A stretch of 64,000 nt of DNA. Source: Hyphomicrobium_A sp963726795. GTDB taxonomy: Bacteria; Pseudomonadota; Alphaproteobacteria; Rhizobiales; Hyphomicrobiaceae. The translations under genes were made by a program, and so were the position numbers. Below, one piece after another: positions 16,474 to 25,086 of the stretch; positions within the stretch are counted from its first letter, which is position 1, and the number at the start of each line of letters is the position of its first letter. The notes under the pieces are model-generated. The model saw nothing but the letters and a program-made list of their open reading frames with translations. It was not told the DNA's origin and ran no database searches. The stretch lies in assembly GCA_963726795.1 (NCBI GenBank), contig CAVSDD010000004.1, positions 434,001 through 498,000 of the forward strand. Reading direction: 5' to 3'.

Positions 16474-17837
16474 GTCGGGGCCGGCTTGGCTTCCAGCGCG
16501 CGGAAGTGTCCGCGCCGCTGCAGCCATGACAGCAGGGCCAGTGCCGGCAGCGCGGTGAGCACGCAGGCGACGAAGAACGCCGGCCAGCCGAGCGCCTTGG
16601 CGGCATAGCCGGTGCCGGCGGCAAAGAAGGTGCGCCCCGTGGAGGCGAACGCCGTCAGCAGCGCGTATTGCGTTGCCGTATGCAGCGGATTGCGGCACAG
16701 CGCCGAGAGATAAGCAACGAAGATCACCGTGCCGAGGGCAGTCGCGAAGTTCTCGACGGTGATCGCAAGCGTGAGCGCGGGAAGGCTCAGCTCCTGCCAA
16801 CCGAGCCACACGAACGCCAGGATCGAAACCGACTGCAGCACCGCGCCGAGCCTCAGCGCCTTGGGCAGCGGCATGGCTTGCGCGATCGCGCCGCCGGCGA
16901 AGCCTCCGAGCAGCAAAGCGGTCAACCCAACGCCTTTCACGATCGCGGCGTATTGCACCTTGGTGTAACCGAGCGATAGCACATAGGGCGCGGTCATCGC
17001 GCCGGCGAGCGCATCGCACAGCTTGTAAATCACCACGAATGCCAGGATCACAAACGCTGCATCGCGCAGCAGGAACTCCGCGTAAGCACCCTTGGCCGTA
17101 TCATAGAGGCGCGCGAAACTGCCGGCGCGCTCAGCCGCGATAACCTCGGCGGTCAGGGGCGGCTCGCGGGCAAGCAAGGTTGCAGCCATGCCGATCAGAA
17201 CCAGGGCTGCGGCGGCCGTATATGCGATCGGCCAGATCGTCTCCCTGCCGATCCCGTAGTCCTCGAGCCACCCCGCGAGCCCGATGATGCCGCCGCCGGA
17301 TACGAGCATGCCGATGCGGTAGGCCGCGACGTAGCTGGCCATGCCGGCAGCCTGCTCGTCGATGGGTAGGCTCTGGACGCGGTAGGCGTCGACGACGATG
17401 TCTTGCGTTGCCGAGGCGACCGCGACGAGGAGCGCGGCGAAGCCGAACATGACCGGAGCCGACACGGGATCACGCATGCCGAGAAAAAGTATAGCGGCCA
17501 TCAGCGCGATCTGCGAGGCGAGGAGCCAAGAGCGGCGGCGTCCGAGCCGGCTCAGCACGGGTACCTGCCAGGCATCGACGATGGGCGCCCACAGGAATTT
17601 CAGCGTGTAGGGGAGCCCAGCCAGCGCCAGCAGGCCGATGGTGCCGAGATCGACGCCGCGGTCGTGCATCCAAACGCGCAGCGTTTCGCCCGAGAGTGCA
17701 AGCGGCAGGCCTGAGGAGAAACCCAGAAACATGATGACGAGCACGCGCGGGCGGCCGTAGACGGAAAGCGCGGTCCAGAAGGGTCCTCGCGCGGCACCGT
17801 TGGTCGCGGCGGGTTCAGCTCCTGTCGGCGTGCTCAT
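16470..17837 (-). CDS. ampG: AmpG-family muropeptide permease (MFS)
   Basis: AmpG imports anhydro-muropeptides from the periplasm for cell-wall recycling. The 455-residue protein has about 12-14 membrane segments and AmpG-type motifs: MFLGFSSGLPLALSGETL in the first segment, GLPYTLKFLWAPIVD in the second loop, and SATQDIVVDAYR in the fourth segment. The C-terminal part ends in a basic tail. It is transcribed alone, divergent from glpK and convergent with bfr. The substrate is assigned by family; some AmpG relatives carry other compounds. Confidence 0.82.
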   Translation of the reverse strand: MSTPTGAEPAATNGAARGPFWTALSVYGRPRVLVIMFLGFSSGLPLALSGETLRVWMHDRGVDLGTIGLLALAGLPYTLKFLWAPIVDAWQVPVLSRLGRRRSWLLASQIALMAAILFLGMRDPVSAPVMFGFAALLVAVASATQDIVVDAYRVQSLPIDEQAAGMASYVAAYRIGMLVSGGGIIGLAGWLEDYGIGRETIWPIAYTAAAALVLIGMAATLLAREPPLTAEVIAAERAGSFARLYDTAKGAYAEFLLRDAAFVILAFVVIYKLCDALAGAMTAPYVLSLGYTKVQYAAIVKGVGLTALLLGGFAGGAIAQAMPLPKALRLGAVLQSVSILAFVWLGWQELSLPALTLAITVENFATALGTVIFVAYLSALCRNPLHTATQYALLTAFASTGRTFFAAGTGYAAKALGWPAFFVACVLTALPALALLSWLQRRGHFRALEAKPAPT

Positions 17838-17986
17838 TGTTCGTACCGGTTGGGAATAGGAAGCGGGCGCGTGTCTTGCTACTAAGCCCCGATCTCACTG
17901 TCGATTGCTAGAGTGACGCGAGTGCGGCTGGATAGGGGCGGCAAGCGGGGGCAACGCGCGACGTGGCCGCTACCGCGGGAGGCAGG

Positions 17987-19483
17987 ATGTCACGCTATAT
18001 CTTGGCGATCGATCAGGGCACGACGTCCTCGCGGGCCATGCTGTTTGACAAGGATCTCAAGGTCCGCGGCATCGCCCAGGAGGAGTTCGCGCAGCACTAT
18101 CCGGCGTCGGGCTGGGTCGAGCACGATCCCGAGGATATCTGGCGTACGGTGGTGTCAACCGCTCGTGCCGTGTTGGCGAAGTCTGGCGCGACGGCCGGCG
18201 ATGTCATCGCCATCGGCATCACCAATCAGCGCGAGACGGCGCTGGTCTGGGACCGCGCGGCGGGCAAGCCGATCCACAATGCCATCGTCTGGCAGGACCG
18301 GCGGACGGCGGATGCCTGTCAGGCTCTCATGGAGGCCGGCCATGAGCCGGCCGTCATGGCCAAGGCCGGTCTCAGGCTCGACCCGTATTTCTCGGCCACC
18401 AAGATCGCGTGGATGCTCGACACGGTTCCCGGCGCACGTGCGAAAGCGGAGCAGGGCGAACTCGCCTTTGGCACGGTGGACTCGTTCCTGTTGTGGCGCT
18501 TGACCGGCGGCCGCGTGCACGCGACCGACGCGACGAACGCCTCGCGCACGTCGCTGTTCGATATCAACCGTGGAACGTGGGACGAGGAGCTGCTCGCGAT
18601 CTTCAAGATTCCGCGCAGCATGCTGCCCCAGGTGCACGACAACGCGGCCGAGTTCGGCGCGACGGTGCCGGAGCTGTTCGGCGCGCCAATCCCCATCCGC
18701 GGCATGGCGGGCGATCAGCAGGCCGCGCTCATCGGCCAGGCATGCTTTGAACCCGGCATGCTGAAATCGACCTACGGCACCGGATGCTTTGCCGTGCTCA
18801 ACACCGGCCGTACCGCGATCCCTTCGCGCAACAAGCTGCTCACCACCATCGCCTACCAGCTCGCCGGCGAGCGCACCTACGCGCTCGAGGGTTCGATCTT
18901 CATCGCCGGCGCGGCGCTGCAGTGGCTGCGCGACAAGCTCAAGGTGATCGCGAGCGCGCCGGCCGCGGACGTGCTCGCCACAGAGGCCGACCCCCAGCAG
19001 AACGTCATCCTGGTGCCCGCATTCGTCGGGCTCGGCGCTCCCTATTGGGATGCCGACTGCCGCGGCGCGCTCTATGGCCTGACGCGAAACACGACCGCCG
19101 CGGAGCTGTCGAAGGCGGCGCTCGATTCGGTGTGTTTGCAGACCTGGGACCTGCTTGACGCCATGCGCAAGGACTGGCCGGCAGCGGCGAAGACGATATT
19201 GCGCGTCGACGGCGGCATGGTCGCGTCGAACTGGACCATGCAGCGATTGGCCGACATCCTCGATGCGCCCGTCGACCGGCCGACGGTGCTCGAAACGACG
19301 GCGCTCGGCGCAGCGTATCTCGCCGGCCTGCAGTCTGGCTTTTATCCCGAGCCGACAAAGTTTGCGCAAACGTGGGTGCTCGACCGGCGCTTCGCTCCGG
19401 CAATGGATAGCGGCCGGCGCGCGGCTGAACTCGCGGCCTGGCACGACGCGGTGCGCCGCACGCTCTCGGCCGGCGCTACCTGA
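17987..19483 (+). CDS. glpK: Glycerol kinase
   Basis: GlpK phosphorylates glycerol to sn-glycerol 3-phosphate in the cytoplasm. The start is the ATG at 17987 with GGGAGG upstream; a GTG 24 bases earlier is less likely. The 498-residue product shows the FGGY kinase features: YILAIDQGTTSSRAMLFD, TNQRETALVWDRAAGKPIHN, AIVWQDRRTA, and GMAGDQQAALIGQACFEPGM in the second domain. Length matches the family (about 500). No glpF, glpD or glpR is adjacent. The end overlaps the convergent cyclase gene by eight bases. Confidence 0.95.
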   Translation: MSRYILAIDQGTTSSRAMLFDKDLKVRGIAQEEFAQHYPASGWVEHDPEDIWRTVVSTARAVLAKSGATAGDVIAIGITNQRETALVWDRAAGKPIHNAIVWQDRRTADACQALMEAGHEPAVMAKAGLRLDPYFSATKIAWMLDTVPGARAKAEQGELAFGTVDSFLLWRLTGGRVHATDATNASRTSLFDINRGTWDEELLAIFKIPRSMLPQVHDNAAEFGATVPELFGAPIPIRGMAGDQQAALIGQACFEPGMLKSTYGTGCFAVLNTGRTAIPSRNKLLTTIAYQLAGERTYALEGSIFIAGAALQWLRDKLKVIASAPAADVLATEADPQQNVILVPAFVGLGAPYWDADCRGALYGLTRNTTAAELSKAALDSVCLQTWDLLDAMRKDWPAAAKTILRVDGGMVASNWTMQRLADILDAPVDRPTVLETTALGAAYLAGLQSGFYPEPTKFAQTWVLDRRFAPAMDSGRRAAELAAWHDAVRRTLSAGAT

Positions 19484-20237
19484 TCACCGCAACGACGCGG
19501 GCGGGCGCCGCCGAAGCGCCGACGATCTTCAAGGGAAACACCATCACCTCAAAGCCGCTCGGCGGCAGTGCGCCCAGATTTGTCAGCTGCTCCATGTGCC
19601 AATAGGGGCGCCGCTGGCCGACGCGATGCGCCTCCCAGAACAGCGTGTCATCGTTGGCGGCTTTCGCGCGCGCGATCTGCGTCTGAAACGGAAGATCCCA
19701 TCCCCACTGATCGATGCCCATGACGGTCGGCCCCTGATCGAGCAGCCACTCGGTCGCCGCTGCGCTCATGCCCGTGCCGCGCTTCCAGAACGCCTTCGTG
19801 CCCATGAGCTTGTCGCGCCCGGTGCGGATGAGCACGATCGTCTTGGCGTCGAGCCTGGAGCCGGTTTTGGCGAGCGCGGCCTTCAAGTCGGCGACGGTGA
19901 TGGCGTCGTTGTCCGCCTTGTGCGTGAGATCGAGCACGACGCCGGGTCCGATGCACTTTTCCAGCGGGATCGCCTCGATCGTCTCGGCCGGTTTGCCAGC
20001 CGAAAGCGGACCGTAGTGCCAAGGCGCATCGATGTGGGTCGTCGCGTGCACGCCCATGTGCGTGATGGTGTCGTCGGCCCATCCGGAAAAATCCGCCGGA
20101 AAGAGCCGACGCGGAAGCCCGAGCAGCCACACGAGCAGCTTCGCCGTGCCGCGGCGCTTGTGCTTGATGCGCACCTGCATGAAGCGCGGATCGCCGCGGT
20201 TGAATTGGATCGGCTTTGACAGATCGATGATCTTCAA
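19476..20237 (-). CDS. Cyclase-family metal hydrolase (kynurenine formamidase-like fold)
   Basis: The 253-residue protein has the cyclase-family signature H-x(3)-H-x(3)-H-x-D in HMGVHATTHIDAPWHYG, which binds a divalent metal, followed by LDLTHKAD and TGMSAAATEWLLDQG. Members hydrolyse amides or cyclic compounds, including N-formylkynurenine. The start is a TTG at 20237 that overlaps the stop of the upstream FAH-family gene (TTGA), so the two are translationally coupled. The pair suggests one catabolic route for an aromatic or keto acid, but the substrate cannot be read from sequence. Confidence 0.78.
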   Translation of the reverse strand: MKIIDLSKPIQFNRGDPRFMQVRIKHKRRGTAKLLVWLLGLPRRLFPADFSGWADDTITHMGVHATTHIDAPWHYGPLSAGKPAETIEAIPLEKCIGPGVVLDLTHKADNDAITVADLKAALAKTGSRLDAKTIVLIRTGRDKLMGTKAFWKRGTGMSAAATEWLLDQGPTVMGIDQWGWDLPFQTQIARAKAANDDTLFWEAHRVGQRRPYWHMEQLTNLGALPPSGFEVMVFPLKIVGASAAPARVVAVIR

Positions 20238-21253
20238 GCGCGCCTCGCCTCGATCCGGCCTGAGCGGGTTTCGATGATCGGGTTCGCTAGCGTTCCGATG
20301 CCCTCTAGCCCGATTTCAATCTCGTCGCCAGCGCGCAGCAGTCGCCCCGTCTCGATGCCGCTGCCGCCCGGAAGCGTGCCTGACCCGAACAATTCGCCGG
20401 CGTGGAGTTGCTCGCCGCGGCAGGCGTGCGCGATCACCTCGCCGAGCGACCACTTCGCGCCTGCAGTCGTGGGCTCGGCAATGAGCGCGCCGTTGAGGCG
20501 GACGTGGCCGTTGAGGTCGCGCCAGCGCGGCAGGATTTCATCGGCGGTGACGAGCACGTTCGATATGGCACTGGCGAAGTGCTTCGACTTCTGCGGGCCA
20601 AAGCCGGACGCCATCTCGTCGAGTTGCACATCGCGCGCGGAAAAATCGTTGAGCACGACGAAGCCCCCGATCGCTGCTTCGCACGCATCGGGATCCGCAT
20701 CGAGCAATGACTTGGCCAGCACGAAGCCGAGTTCCAGCTCATAGTCGATGGCAGTCGAGTACGATGGAATTGCAATCGCGTCGCGGTCCGTCGCGATCGT
20801 GAGGTGATTGCCCATGTAGTACAGCGGCTGGCGATACCAGAGGCGATGCGGTTTCAGTTTTGGAAACGTGCCGCGCGTGAGCCGCTCATACCCGGCGACG
20901 ACGCGGGCGGCTGCCGGCATGAAGGTGCGCACGAAGCCGCGCGCCGCTGCGATCGCGTGCGCCTCATAGAGCATGAAGTCGCGAAACGAGGCGGGCTGGA
21001 ATGGGATAACGACATCGCGGTCGTCCGTCGTCTCGGGCTCAAGACCCTTCGCCACCTCGGCAATCCGGGCGCGGATATCCGCGGGCGCCGCGATGAGCGC
21101 GATGGCATCGCGTGTCCAGGCATCCACCGGCAGAGCGGATGGAAGTTGCAAGCAGGCCAAGGCCTTGGCGACCGAGACCCATCCATTCTCGGTTGCGAGT
21201 TCGAGGTACAAGTCTCGAGCGCCCCGTACGCGCCGGATCTTCATTGGCCGCAC
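20234..21253 (-). CDS. Fumarylacetoacetate hydrolase-family protein
   Basis: The 339-residue product belongs to the FAH superfamily, which cleaves C-C bonds or decarboxylates keto acids using Mg2+ or Ca2+. Visible features are YSTAIDYELELGFVLAK (metal ligands E and E) and VVLNDFSARDVQLDEM (metal ligand D), followed by the conserved WRDLNGHVRLNG and GSGTLPGGSGIE. The length and the pre-domain of about 100 residues resemble fumarylacetoacetase-like proteins rather than the short isomerase type. The start is a GTG at 21253 (an ATG at 21244 is possible). It is the first gene of a two-gene unit with the cyclase. Confidence 0.8.
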   Translation of the reverse strand: MRPMKIRRVRGARDLYLELATENGWVSVAKALACLQLPSALPVDAWTRDAIALIAAPADIRARIAEVAKGLEPETTDDRDVVIPFQPASFRDFMLYEAHAIAAARGFVRTFMPAAARVVAGYERLTRGTFPKLKPHRLWYRQPLYYMGNHLTIATDRDAIAIPSYSTAIDYELELGFVLAKSLLDADPDACEAAIGGFVVLNDFSARDVQLDEMASGFGPQKSKHFASAISNVLVTADEILPRWRDLNGHVRLNGALIAEPTTAGAKWSLGEVIAHACRGEQLHAGELFGSGTLPGGSGIETGRLLRAGDEIEIGLEGIGTLANPIIETRSGRIEARRA

Positions 21254-21376
21254 CCGCCTCAGGTTGTTCGCATTTGTCTGACTGGGTTTAGTCCGTGGGA
21301 ACAGTCATACGTTTAGCTACGTTCTCAGAACTTGGTGCTCGGCGCCCAACAACTCAAATCAGCATCAGAGGAAATC

Positions 21377-21715
21377 ATGCGCACGATCGGGAAAATGACG
21401 ATGGCCGCGCTGGCCGCTTTCGCCCTCGCGACGACAGCTTTCGCCGCCGGCGAGTTTGAAGGCACGTGGAAAGTCAAGGATACCAAAGGCAAGGCGTTTG
21501 AGATCACGCTCGCGGCAGACGGTACTGCGACCTCGACCCGCGAGAAAGACATGAGCGGAACCTGGAAAGAGGAAGGCGGCGCTGCCGTCATCACCTGGAA
21601 GACCGGTTGGACCACGAAGATTGCCAAGGAAGGCAGCGGTTACAAGAAGACGGCCTATAAGGGCGCTCCTAGCGGCGATGCCGCCAACTCGTCCGATGCC
21701 GAGAAGGCCAAGTAG
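21377..21715 (+). CDS. Small secreted protein, beta-rich (lipocalin-like?)
   Basis: The start is the ATG at 21377, with GAGG six bases upstream. It gives a signal peptide (MRTIGKMTMAALAAFALATT, cleavage at AFA-A). The 112-residue precursor has alternating beta-strand patterns (GEFEGTWKVKDTKGKAFEIT, then GTATSTREKDMSGTWKEEGG, then AVITWKTGWTTKIAKEG), a layout seen in small periplasmic lipocalin-like proteins. There are no cysteines. It has its own strong terminator. Function unknown. Confidence 0.7.
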   Translation: MRTIGKMTMAALAAFALATTAFAAGEFEGTWKVKDTKGKAFEITLAADGTATSTREKDMSGTWKEEGGAAVITWKTGWTTKIAKEGSGYKKTAYKGAPSGDAANSSDAEKAK

Positions 21716-21742
21716 GCCTTATCCGGCCAATGCCAAATAGTG

Positions 21743-21770
21743 GGGCGCCGTCGGTGACGGCGCCCTTTTC
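21743..21770 (+). terminator. Strong rho-independent terminator
   Basis: GGGCGCCGTC (21743-21752) pairs perfectly with GACGGCGCCC (21756-21765) around a GGT loop, followed at once by TTTTC. It ends the transcript of the small secreted protein. Confidence 0.88.
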
Positions 21771-21807
21771 GTAAGCAGCACCCAATTGGAACAGAGCGAA
21801 GCAAATT

Positions 21808-22092
21808 ATGTCGATCACCCTGTCTGAAATCATCGTTTGGCTCATCGTCGGCGCGGCAGGCGGCACGCTTGCCGGCGCGCTCGTGCGCTGGCAGCGCACG
21901 GGATTTGGCTGGTGGACCAACCTCGGCATCGGCCTCGTTGGCGCGCTCGTGGGGGGATTGCTCTTCCGCCTGCTCGGGATTTTGCCGGGCCTCGAGAACA
22001 TCGCCATCTCCCTGCGCGATGTCGTCTCGGCCTTCACGGGATCGATCCTCTTTCTCGGCGGCCTTTGGCTCTGGCAGCGCGCCCAAGCCTGA
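21808..22092 (+). CDS. GlsB/YeaQ/YmgE-family stress-associated membrane protein
   Basis: The 94-residue protein has three membrane segments: ITLSEIIVWLIVGAAGGTLA, then LGIGLVGALVGGLLFRLLGI, then FTGSILFLGGLWLWQRA. The Gly-rich helices and size fit the GlsB/YeaQ/YmgE (transglycosylase-associated) family, often induced under stress. The exact role is unknown in any organism, and the second segment lacks some usual family residues. It is preceded by a terminator, so it has its own promoter. Confidence 0.7.
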   Translation: MSITLSEIIVWLIVGAAGGTLAGALVRWQRTGFGWWTNLGIGLVGALVGGLLFRLLGILPGLENIAISLRDVVSAFTGSILFLGGLWLWQRAQA

Positions 22093-22112
22093 TTTTGGCC
22101 CTGCCTGAGCGT

Positions 22113-22143
22113 TTTGCGGCCGCTCTTCGAGATCGGCCGCAAA
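22113..22143 (+). other. Perfect 10-base hairpin after the GlsB-like gene
   Basis: TTTGCGGCCG (22113-22122) pairs with CGGCCGCAAA (22134-22143) around an 11-base loop. There is no T-run just after it on the plus strand; the T bases are inside the stem. It may be a weak or bidirectional terminator. Confidence 0.45.
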
Positions 22144-22280
22144 GATTGCCGCTTATTGCGATGGCGGCGTTCAGTACTTCTTACCCAATATGAAAGGGCT
22201 TTTGTCGTCAGCGGTCGCTTTTGGGAACTAGGGTCGCGCTCGCCGTGTTCCGCCTGCAATCCAGCAGAGGGTAAAAGTAC

Positions 22281-22670
22281 ATGACGCGCGATGAACTTCA
22301 AAAAGTTAGAAACTGGGCCGACGACAAGGTCGGCACAGGCGAGGAGCCCTCATGGCTCTGGTATCAGCACATGAAGCTGCGCGAGTGTCTGGATGCCATC
22401 ATAGGGGGCATGGAAGGAACCGCCGTTGAGTGGGCCAATCGTGCCGGCGAGCCCGTTGCCAAGCCCATCAATGACGTCATTCAATGGGATGACGATGGCT
22501 CCGCCCAGTGGCACGAGCCCAACGGTCGTCCCACCTACGACCCGCAAACCGGCCTTCGCTTAGTGGTTTCAAATCCCCCACAGTCCGGAGTTCAGCCCCA
22601 ACCTCAAAAGGCCGCCGATGGCCTCGAGCTGGAAGACAGGGCGGCCCATCTCCTCAGGACAGCCTACTAA
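22281..22670 (+). CDS. Hypothetical acidic protein
   Basis: I do not recognise this 129-residue protein. It has no signal peptide or membrane segment. The N-terminus is helical and charged (MTRDELQKVRNWADDKVG), followed by WLWYQHMKLRECLDAIIGGM, then a Pro/Gln-rich section and an acidic C-terminal helix (ADGLELEDRAAHLLRTAY). A GAGGG ribosome site stands about ten bases ahead of the ATG. It lies just before the VOC-family gene. Confidence 0.55.
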   Translation: MTRDELQKVRNWADDKVGTGEEPSWLWYQHMKLRECLDAIIGGMEGTAVEWANRAGEPVAKPINDVIQWDDDGSAQWHEPNGRPTYDPQTGLRLVVSNPPQSGVQPQPQKAADGLELEDRAAHLLRTAY

Positions 22671-22686
22671 TTGACGGGTTGGGGGA

Positions 22687-23133
22687 ATGGCTCGTGTCGT
22701 CGGCATCGACCACATCGCGATAAGGGTCGGCGATTTCAAGAAATCGAAGGCGTTCTACGGTCGGTTGTTCGAGTTCCTCGGTTTTGAGCTTCTCGACGAA
22801 TATGACGACGCCATCGGGTGGACCAACGGCGAGACGCGGTTCTGGATCGGCGCGGCGGACGCCCAGGGCAAGAAGCGCAAACACCGCGTCGGTGACATCG
22901 GCTTTCACCACTACGCGTTTCAACTGCGGAGCCGCAGGGATGTCGATGATCTGCAAGGCTTCCTCAAGAACCTCGGCGCCAAAATCGTCGATCCCGCAGG
23001 CGAGTATTACGACGACTATTACGCGGTGTTCTTCCTCGACCCCGACGGGCTGAAGCTCGAAGGCATGAAGTGGGGCGAGCGAACGAAGCAGGCAGCCGCC
23101 CGCAAGAAGAAGAAAAAGCGCTCAAAGGGCTAG
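22687..23133 (+). CDS. VOC (glyoxalase/dioxygenase fold) family protein
   Basis: The 148-residue protein has one vicinal-oxygen-chelate unit: VVGIDHIAIRVGDFKKSKAF, then RLFEFLGFELLDEYDD, then GDIGFHHYAFQLRSRRDVDD, and FFLDPDGLKLEGMKWG at the end. Likely metal ligands are H9, H75-76 and E127 of this pattern. It ends with a very basic tail (AARKKKKKRSKG), which may bind nucleic acid or simply be disordered. Substrate unknown. GGGGGA precedes the ATG. Confidence 0.8.
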   Translation: MARVVGIDHIAIRVGDFKKSKAFYGRLFEFLGFELLDEYDDAIGWTNGETRFWIGAADAQGKKRKHRVGDIGFHHYAFQLRSRRDVDDLQGFLKNLGAKIVDPAGEYYDDYYAVFFLDPDGLKLEGMKWGERTKQAAARKKKKKRSKG

Positions 23134-23245
23134 GCCCTTCCCCCAATAACCCGCCGACCCGCTCCACTCGTCAGTCCACGGTAAGAGAAGGGTAAGAGCG
23201 AACGGTCATACTCCAAGTCCTCGCCGCGAAGGCCCGCGAGGAGAG

Positions 23246-23470
23246 ATGATCTTGCCGCGCAAACTCATCGAGTTCGATCCGGAAACGCTGCAAGCGCTCG
23301 AGCTTCTGAGCCGCGACAGGATGAGTGACATGCAGGAACTCGCCGACGAGGCGTTTCGCGATCTTCTCAAGAAGCACGGCAGGCCGACCAATCTCAAAGA
23401 GGCTTTGCGCAAGAGCGCACGCGCGGGCCAAGACACCGGCGCTCAGCGGCGCTCGAAAAAGCGCGCGTAA
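23246..23470 (+). CDS. Small ribbon-helix-helix-like protein
   Basis: The 74-residue product reads LPRKLIEFDPETLQALELLS, then MSDMQELADEAFRDLLKKHG, then a basic tail. A strand followed by two helices with LADEAFRDLLKK resembles the ribbon-helix-helix fold of small DNA-binding or antitoxin-like proteins; no toxin gene is next to it. GAGGAGAG precedes the ATG. DNA binding is inference. Confidence 0.5.
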   Translation: MILPRKLIEFDPETLQALELLSRDRMSDMQELADEAFRDLLKKHGRPTNLKEALRKSARAGQDTGAQRRSKKRA

Positions 23471-23492
23471 GCTGCAAGACGAGGAAACACCG

Positions 23493-23735
23493 ATGATGAA
23501 AACGATGATGGCATTGGCGCTATTGGCTGCGGCCTTGCTGGCGCTGCCGCCGGCGGACGTGGCGCAAGCCGACGGCTATCGCTATTCGCACAACTACGCG
23601 AAGCGGGGCTATCGCAGTCCGATGCGCTACTACCGGAACCGCTGCACCTACGGCGATTGCATTTGCATACGGCAAATTGCTTTGGCGACCGGCAGCCCCG
23701 TGTGGTGGGACCGCTATCAGGCCTGTACCGGCTGA
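23493..23735 (+). CDS. Small secreted cysteine-rich protein
   Basis: The start is the ATG at 23493 with GAGGAAA upstream. The 80-residue precursor has a signal peptide (MMKTMMALALLAAALLALPP, ending AQA), a Tyr/Arg/His-rich stretch and the C-terminal pattern RNRCTYGDCICIRQIALATG with a WWDRYQACTG end. The four cysteines probably form two disulfides. Function unknown; the segment C-x-x-G-x-C-x-C and W-W-D-R-Y may define a small family. Confidence 0.62.
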   Translation: MMKTMMALALLAAALLALPPADVAQADGYRYSHNYAKRGYRSPMRYYRNRCTYGDCICIRQIALATGSPVWWDRYQACTG

Positions 23736-23763
23736 TTATGTCAGCAGCCCTTCGCCGCGTTGG

Positions 23764-24975
23764 TCACACGCCTTCGGAATCAAGGAAGAGTTCGGCCTTG
23801 AGCGCGGCGATATGCCGGTTCGGGGGAAGGCGCCGAAACAGGTTTGGGCGGCTCACGATCGCAGTTTCGGCGAACTCCGCCGCTTCTGCGAGGCGTCCGC
23901 TGCGTGCCAGCAGCACGATCAAACGACGGGCGACAAGGCTGTCTGGCTCCACCGAAAGCACGTCACGGTAAATCGCGATTGCGCTCTTCGCGTCGCCGAG
24001 CACGTCGTGGTGCCGGCCTAGAATACTGCCAGAGCGGACGATTGCTTCCTTCAAGGCCGGATTGATGGCGGCCTTCTTGCGCGCGGTGCTGTCGTTGAGG
24101 ATCGTCTCAAATGCGGCCAGAGCGTCACCGGTCTGGCCGGCTTGATGCTGCCGCCAAGCCGTTTCGAACAGGATAAGTACCGAGCCGGCGGGAAGTTGCC
24201 CTGTTTCCGGCCGCCTGGCCACCAGAGCGCGGCGTGAGCGCTCGAGCGCCTGCACCAAGGGTGCGGTTTGTGGGTCAATGCCGAGCCTTGCGTAGAATTT
24301 CGACATTACGGCAAGCAGCGCGTCGAGGACGTTATGGGCCAGCAGCCAATCATACTCCTCGCTCAGCGCGGAAGGTGCGCCCACGGCGACATCTGCGAGG
24401 GCCTGCTTGGCAGCTGGGTCTTCGAAAAGAGTACGGATCGTTTCAACCGCCGGAAAGAACTCGGGATCGACCTGCAGCAGGCGCTGACAGGCTTGCACGA
24501 CGTCCACATAGCGCTGCGCGGCGAGAAGCATCTCGATCAGAAGCATCAGCACCTCCGCCCGATCCGGGCTCGCCGCCAGGCACTTCTGGAGGATGGCGAT
24601 CACCCTGTCGGGTTGGCCGCTCTTGGCGACCAACGGGAGAAGCTGATTTAGACTGGCCGAAATTGCCTCTGAGTTTGGTTTCACCGTCAGCGCGTCGGCG
24701 CAGGCTTCGAGCGCATCATCGTATCGCTGGAGGTGAGTGCAGATCTGCGCAAGCACCTCATATGCGGCGATATTGTCGGGCTGCGCCGCTATGCACGCTC
24801 GGCAGGCGCCGATCGATTTGTCGTACTCGCCCTTGCTCGCAAAGGCATGAGCATCCGCGTAATGCCGTGCCGCGATTTCGATGTGCGATCGCGATCCGCG
24901 TATCAGCCGAAGATGCGGCCTGCCGCTGGAAGCGCGCTGATACGCGCCGACCAATCTCGAAAGTCGACCCGCCAT
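23764..24975 (-). CDS. TPR-repeat protein
   Basis: The 403-residue protein is made of tetratricopeptide repeats from about residue 35 to the end: AARHYADAHAFASKGEYDKS, AYEVLAQICTHLQRYDDALE, and RAEVLMLLIEMLLAAQRYVD are the clearest units. There is no signal peptide or other catalytic domain. It is divergent from the first FAS1-like protein gene, and the locus to the right encodes glycan-type enzymes, two of which also carry TPR-like regions. A scaffold role for that locus is inference. Confidence 0.72.
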   Translation of the reverse strand: MAGRLSRLVGAYQRASSGRPHLRLIRGSRSHIEIAARHYADAHAFASKGEYDKSIGACRACIAAQPDNIAAYEVLAQICTHLQRYDDALEACADALTVKPNSEAISASLNQLLPLVAKSGQPDRVIAILQKCLAASPDRAEVLMLLIEMLLAAQRYVDVVQACQRLLQVDPEFFPAVETIRTLFEDPAAKQALADVAVGAPSALSEEYDWLLAHNVLDALLAVMSKFYARLGIDPQTAPLVQALERSRRALVARRPETGQLPAGSVLILFETAWRQHQAGQTGDALAAFETILNDSTARKKAAINPALKEAIVRSGSILGRHHDVLGDAKSAIAIYRDVLSVEPDSLVARRLIVLLARSGRLAEAAEFAETAIVSRPNLFRRLPPNRHIAALKAELFLDSEGV

Positions 24976-25086
24976 CGCCCCGCTCCAATCGGATTGTCGC
25001 GCCGCAGACCAAATTGACCGCCGCGCGCATCCATACTACTCAACGCTGTCGTTCACCACGACATGTGCACAGGCCAAGGAGGGCGA

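Noticed and set aside
15862..17019. A 385-codon minus-strand frame overlapping bfr and ampG
   Set aside because: It is out of frame with ampG and antisense to bfr; both of those are securely identified.
18155..19444. A 429-codon frame antisense to glpK
   Set aside because: High-GC third positions open long antisense frames. The glpK frame is certain; the antisense one has no ribosome site or recognisable domain.
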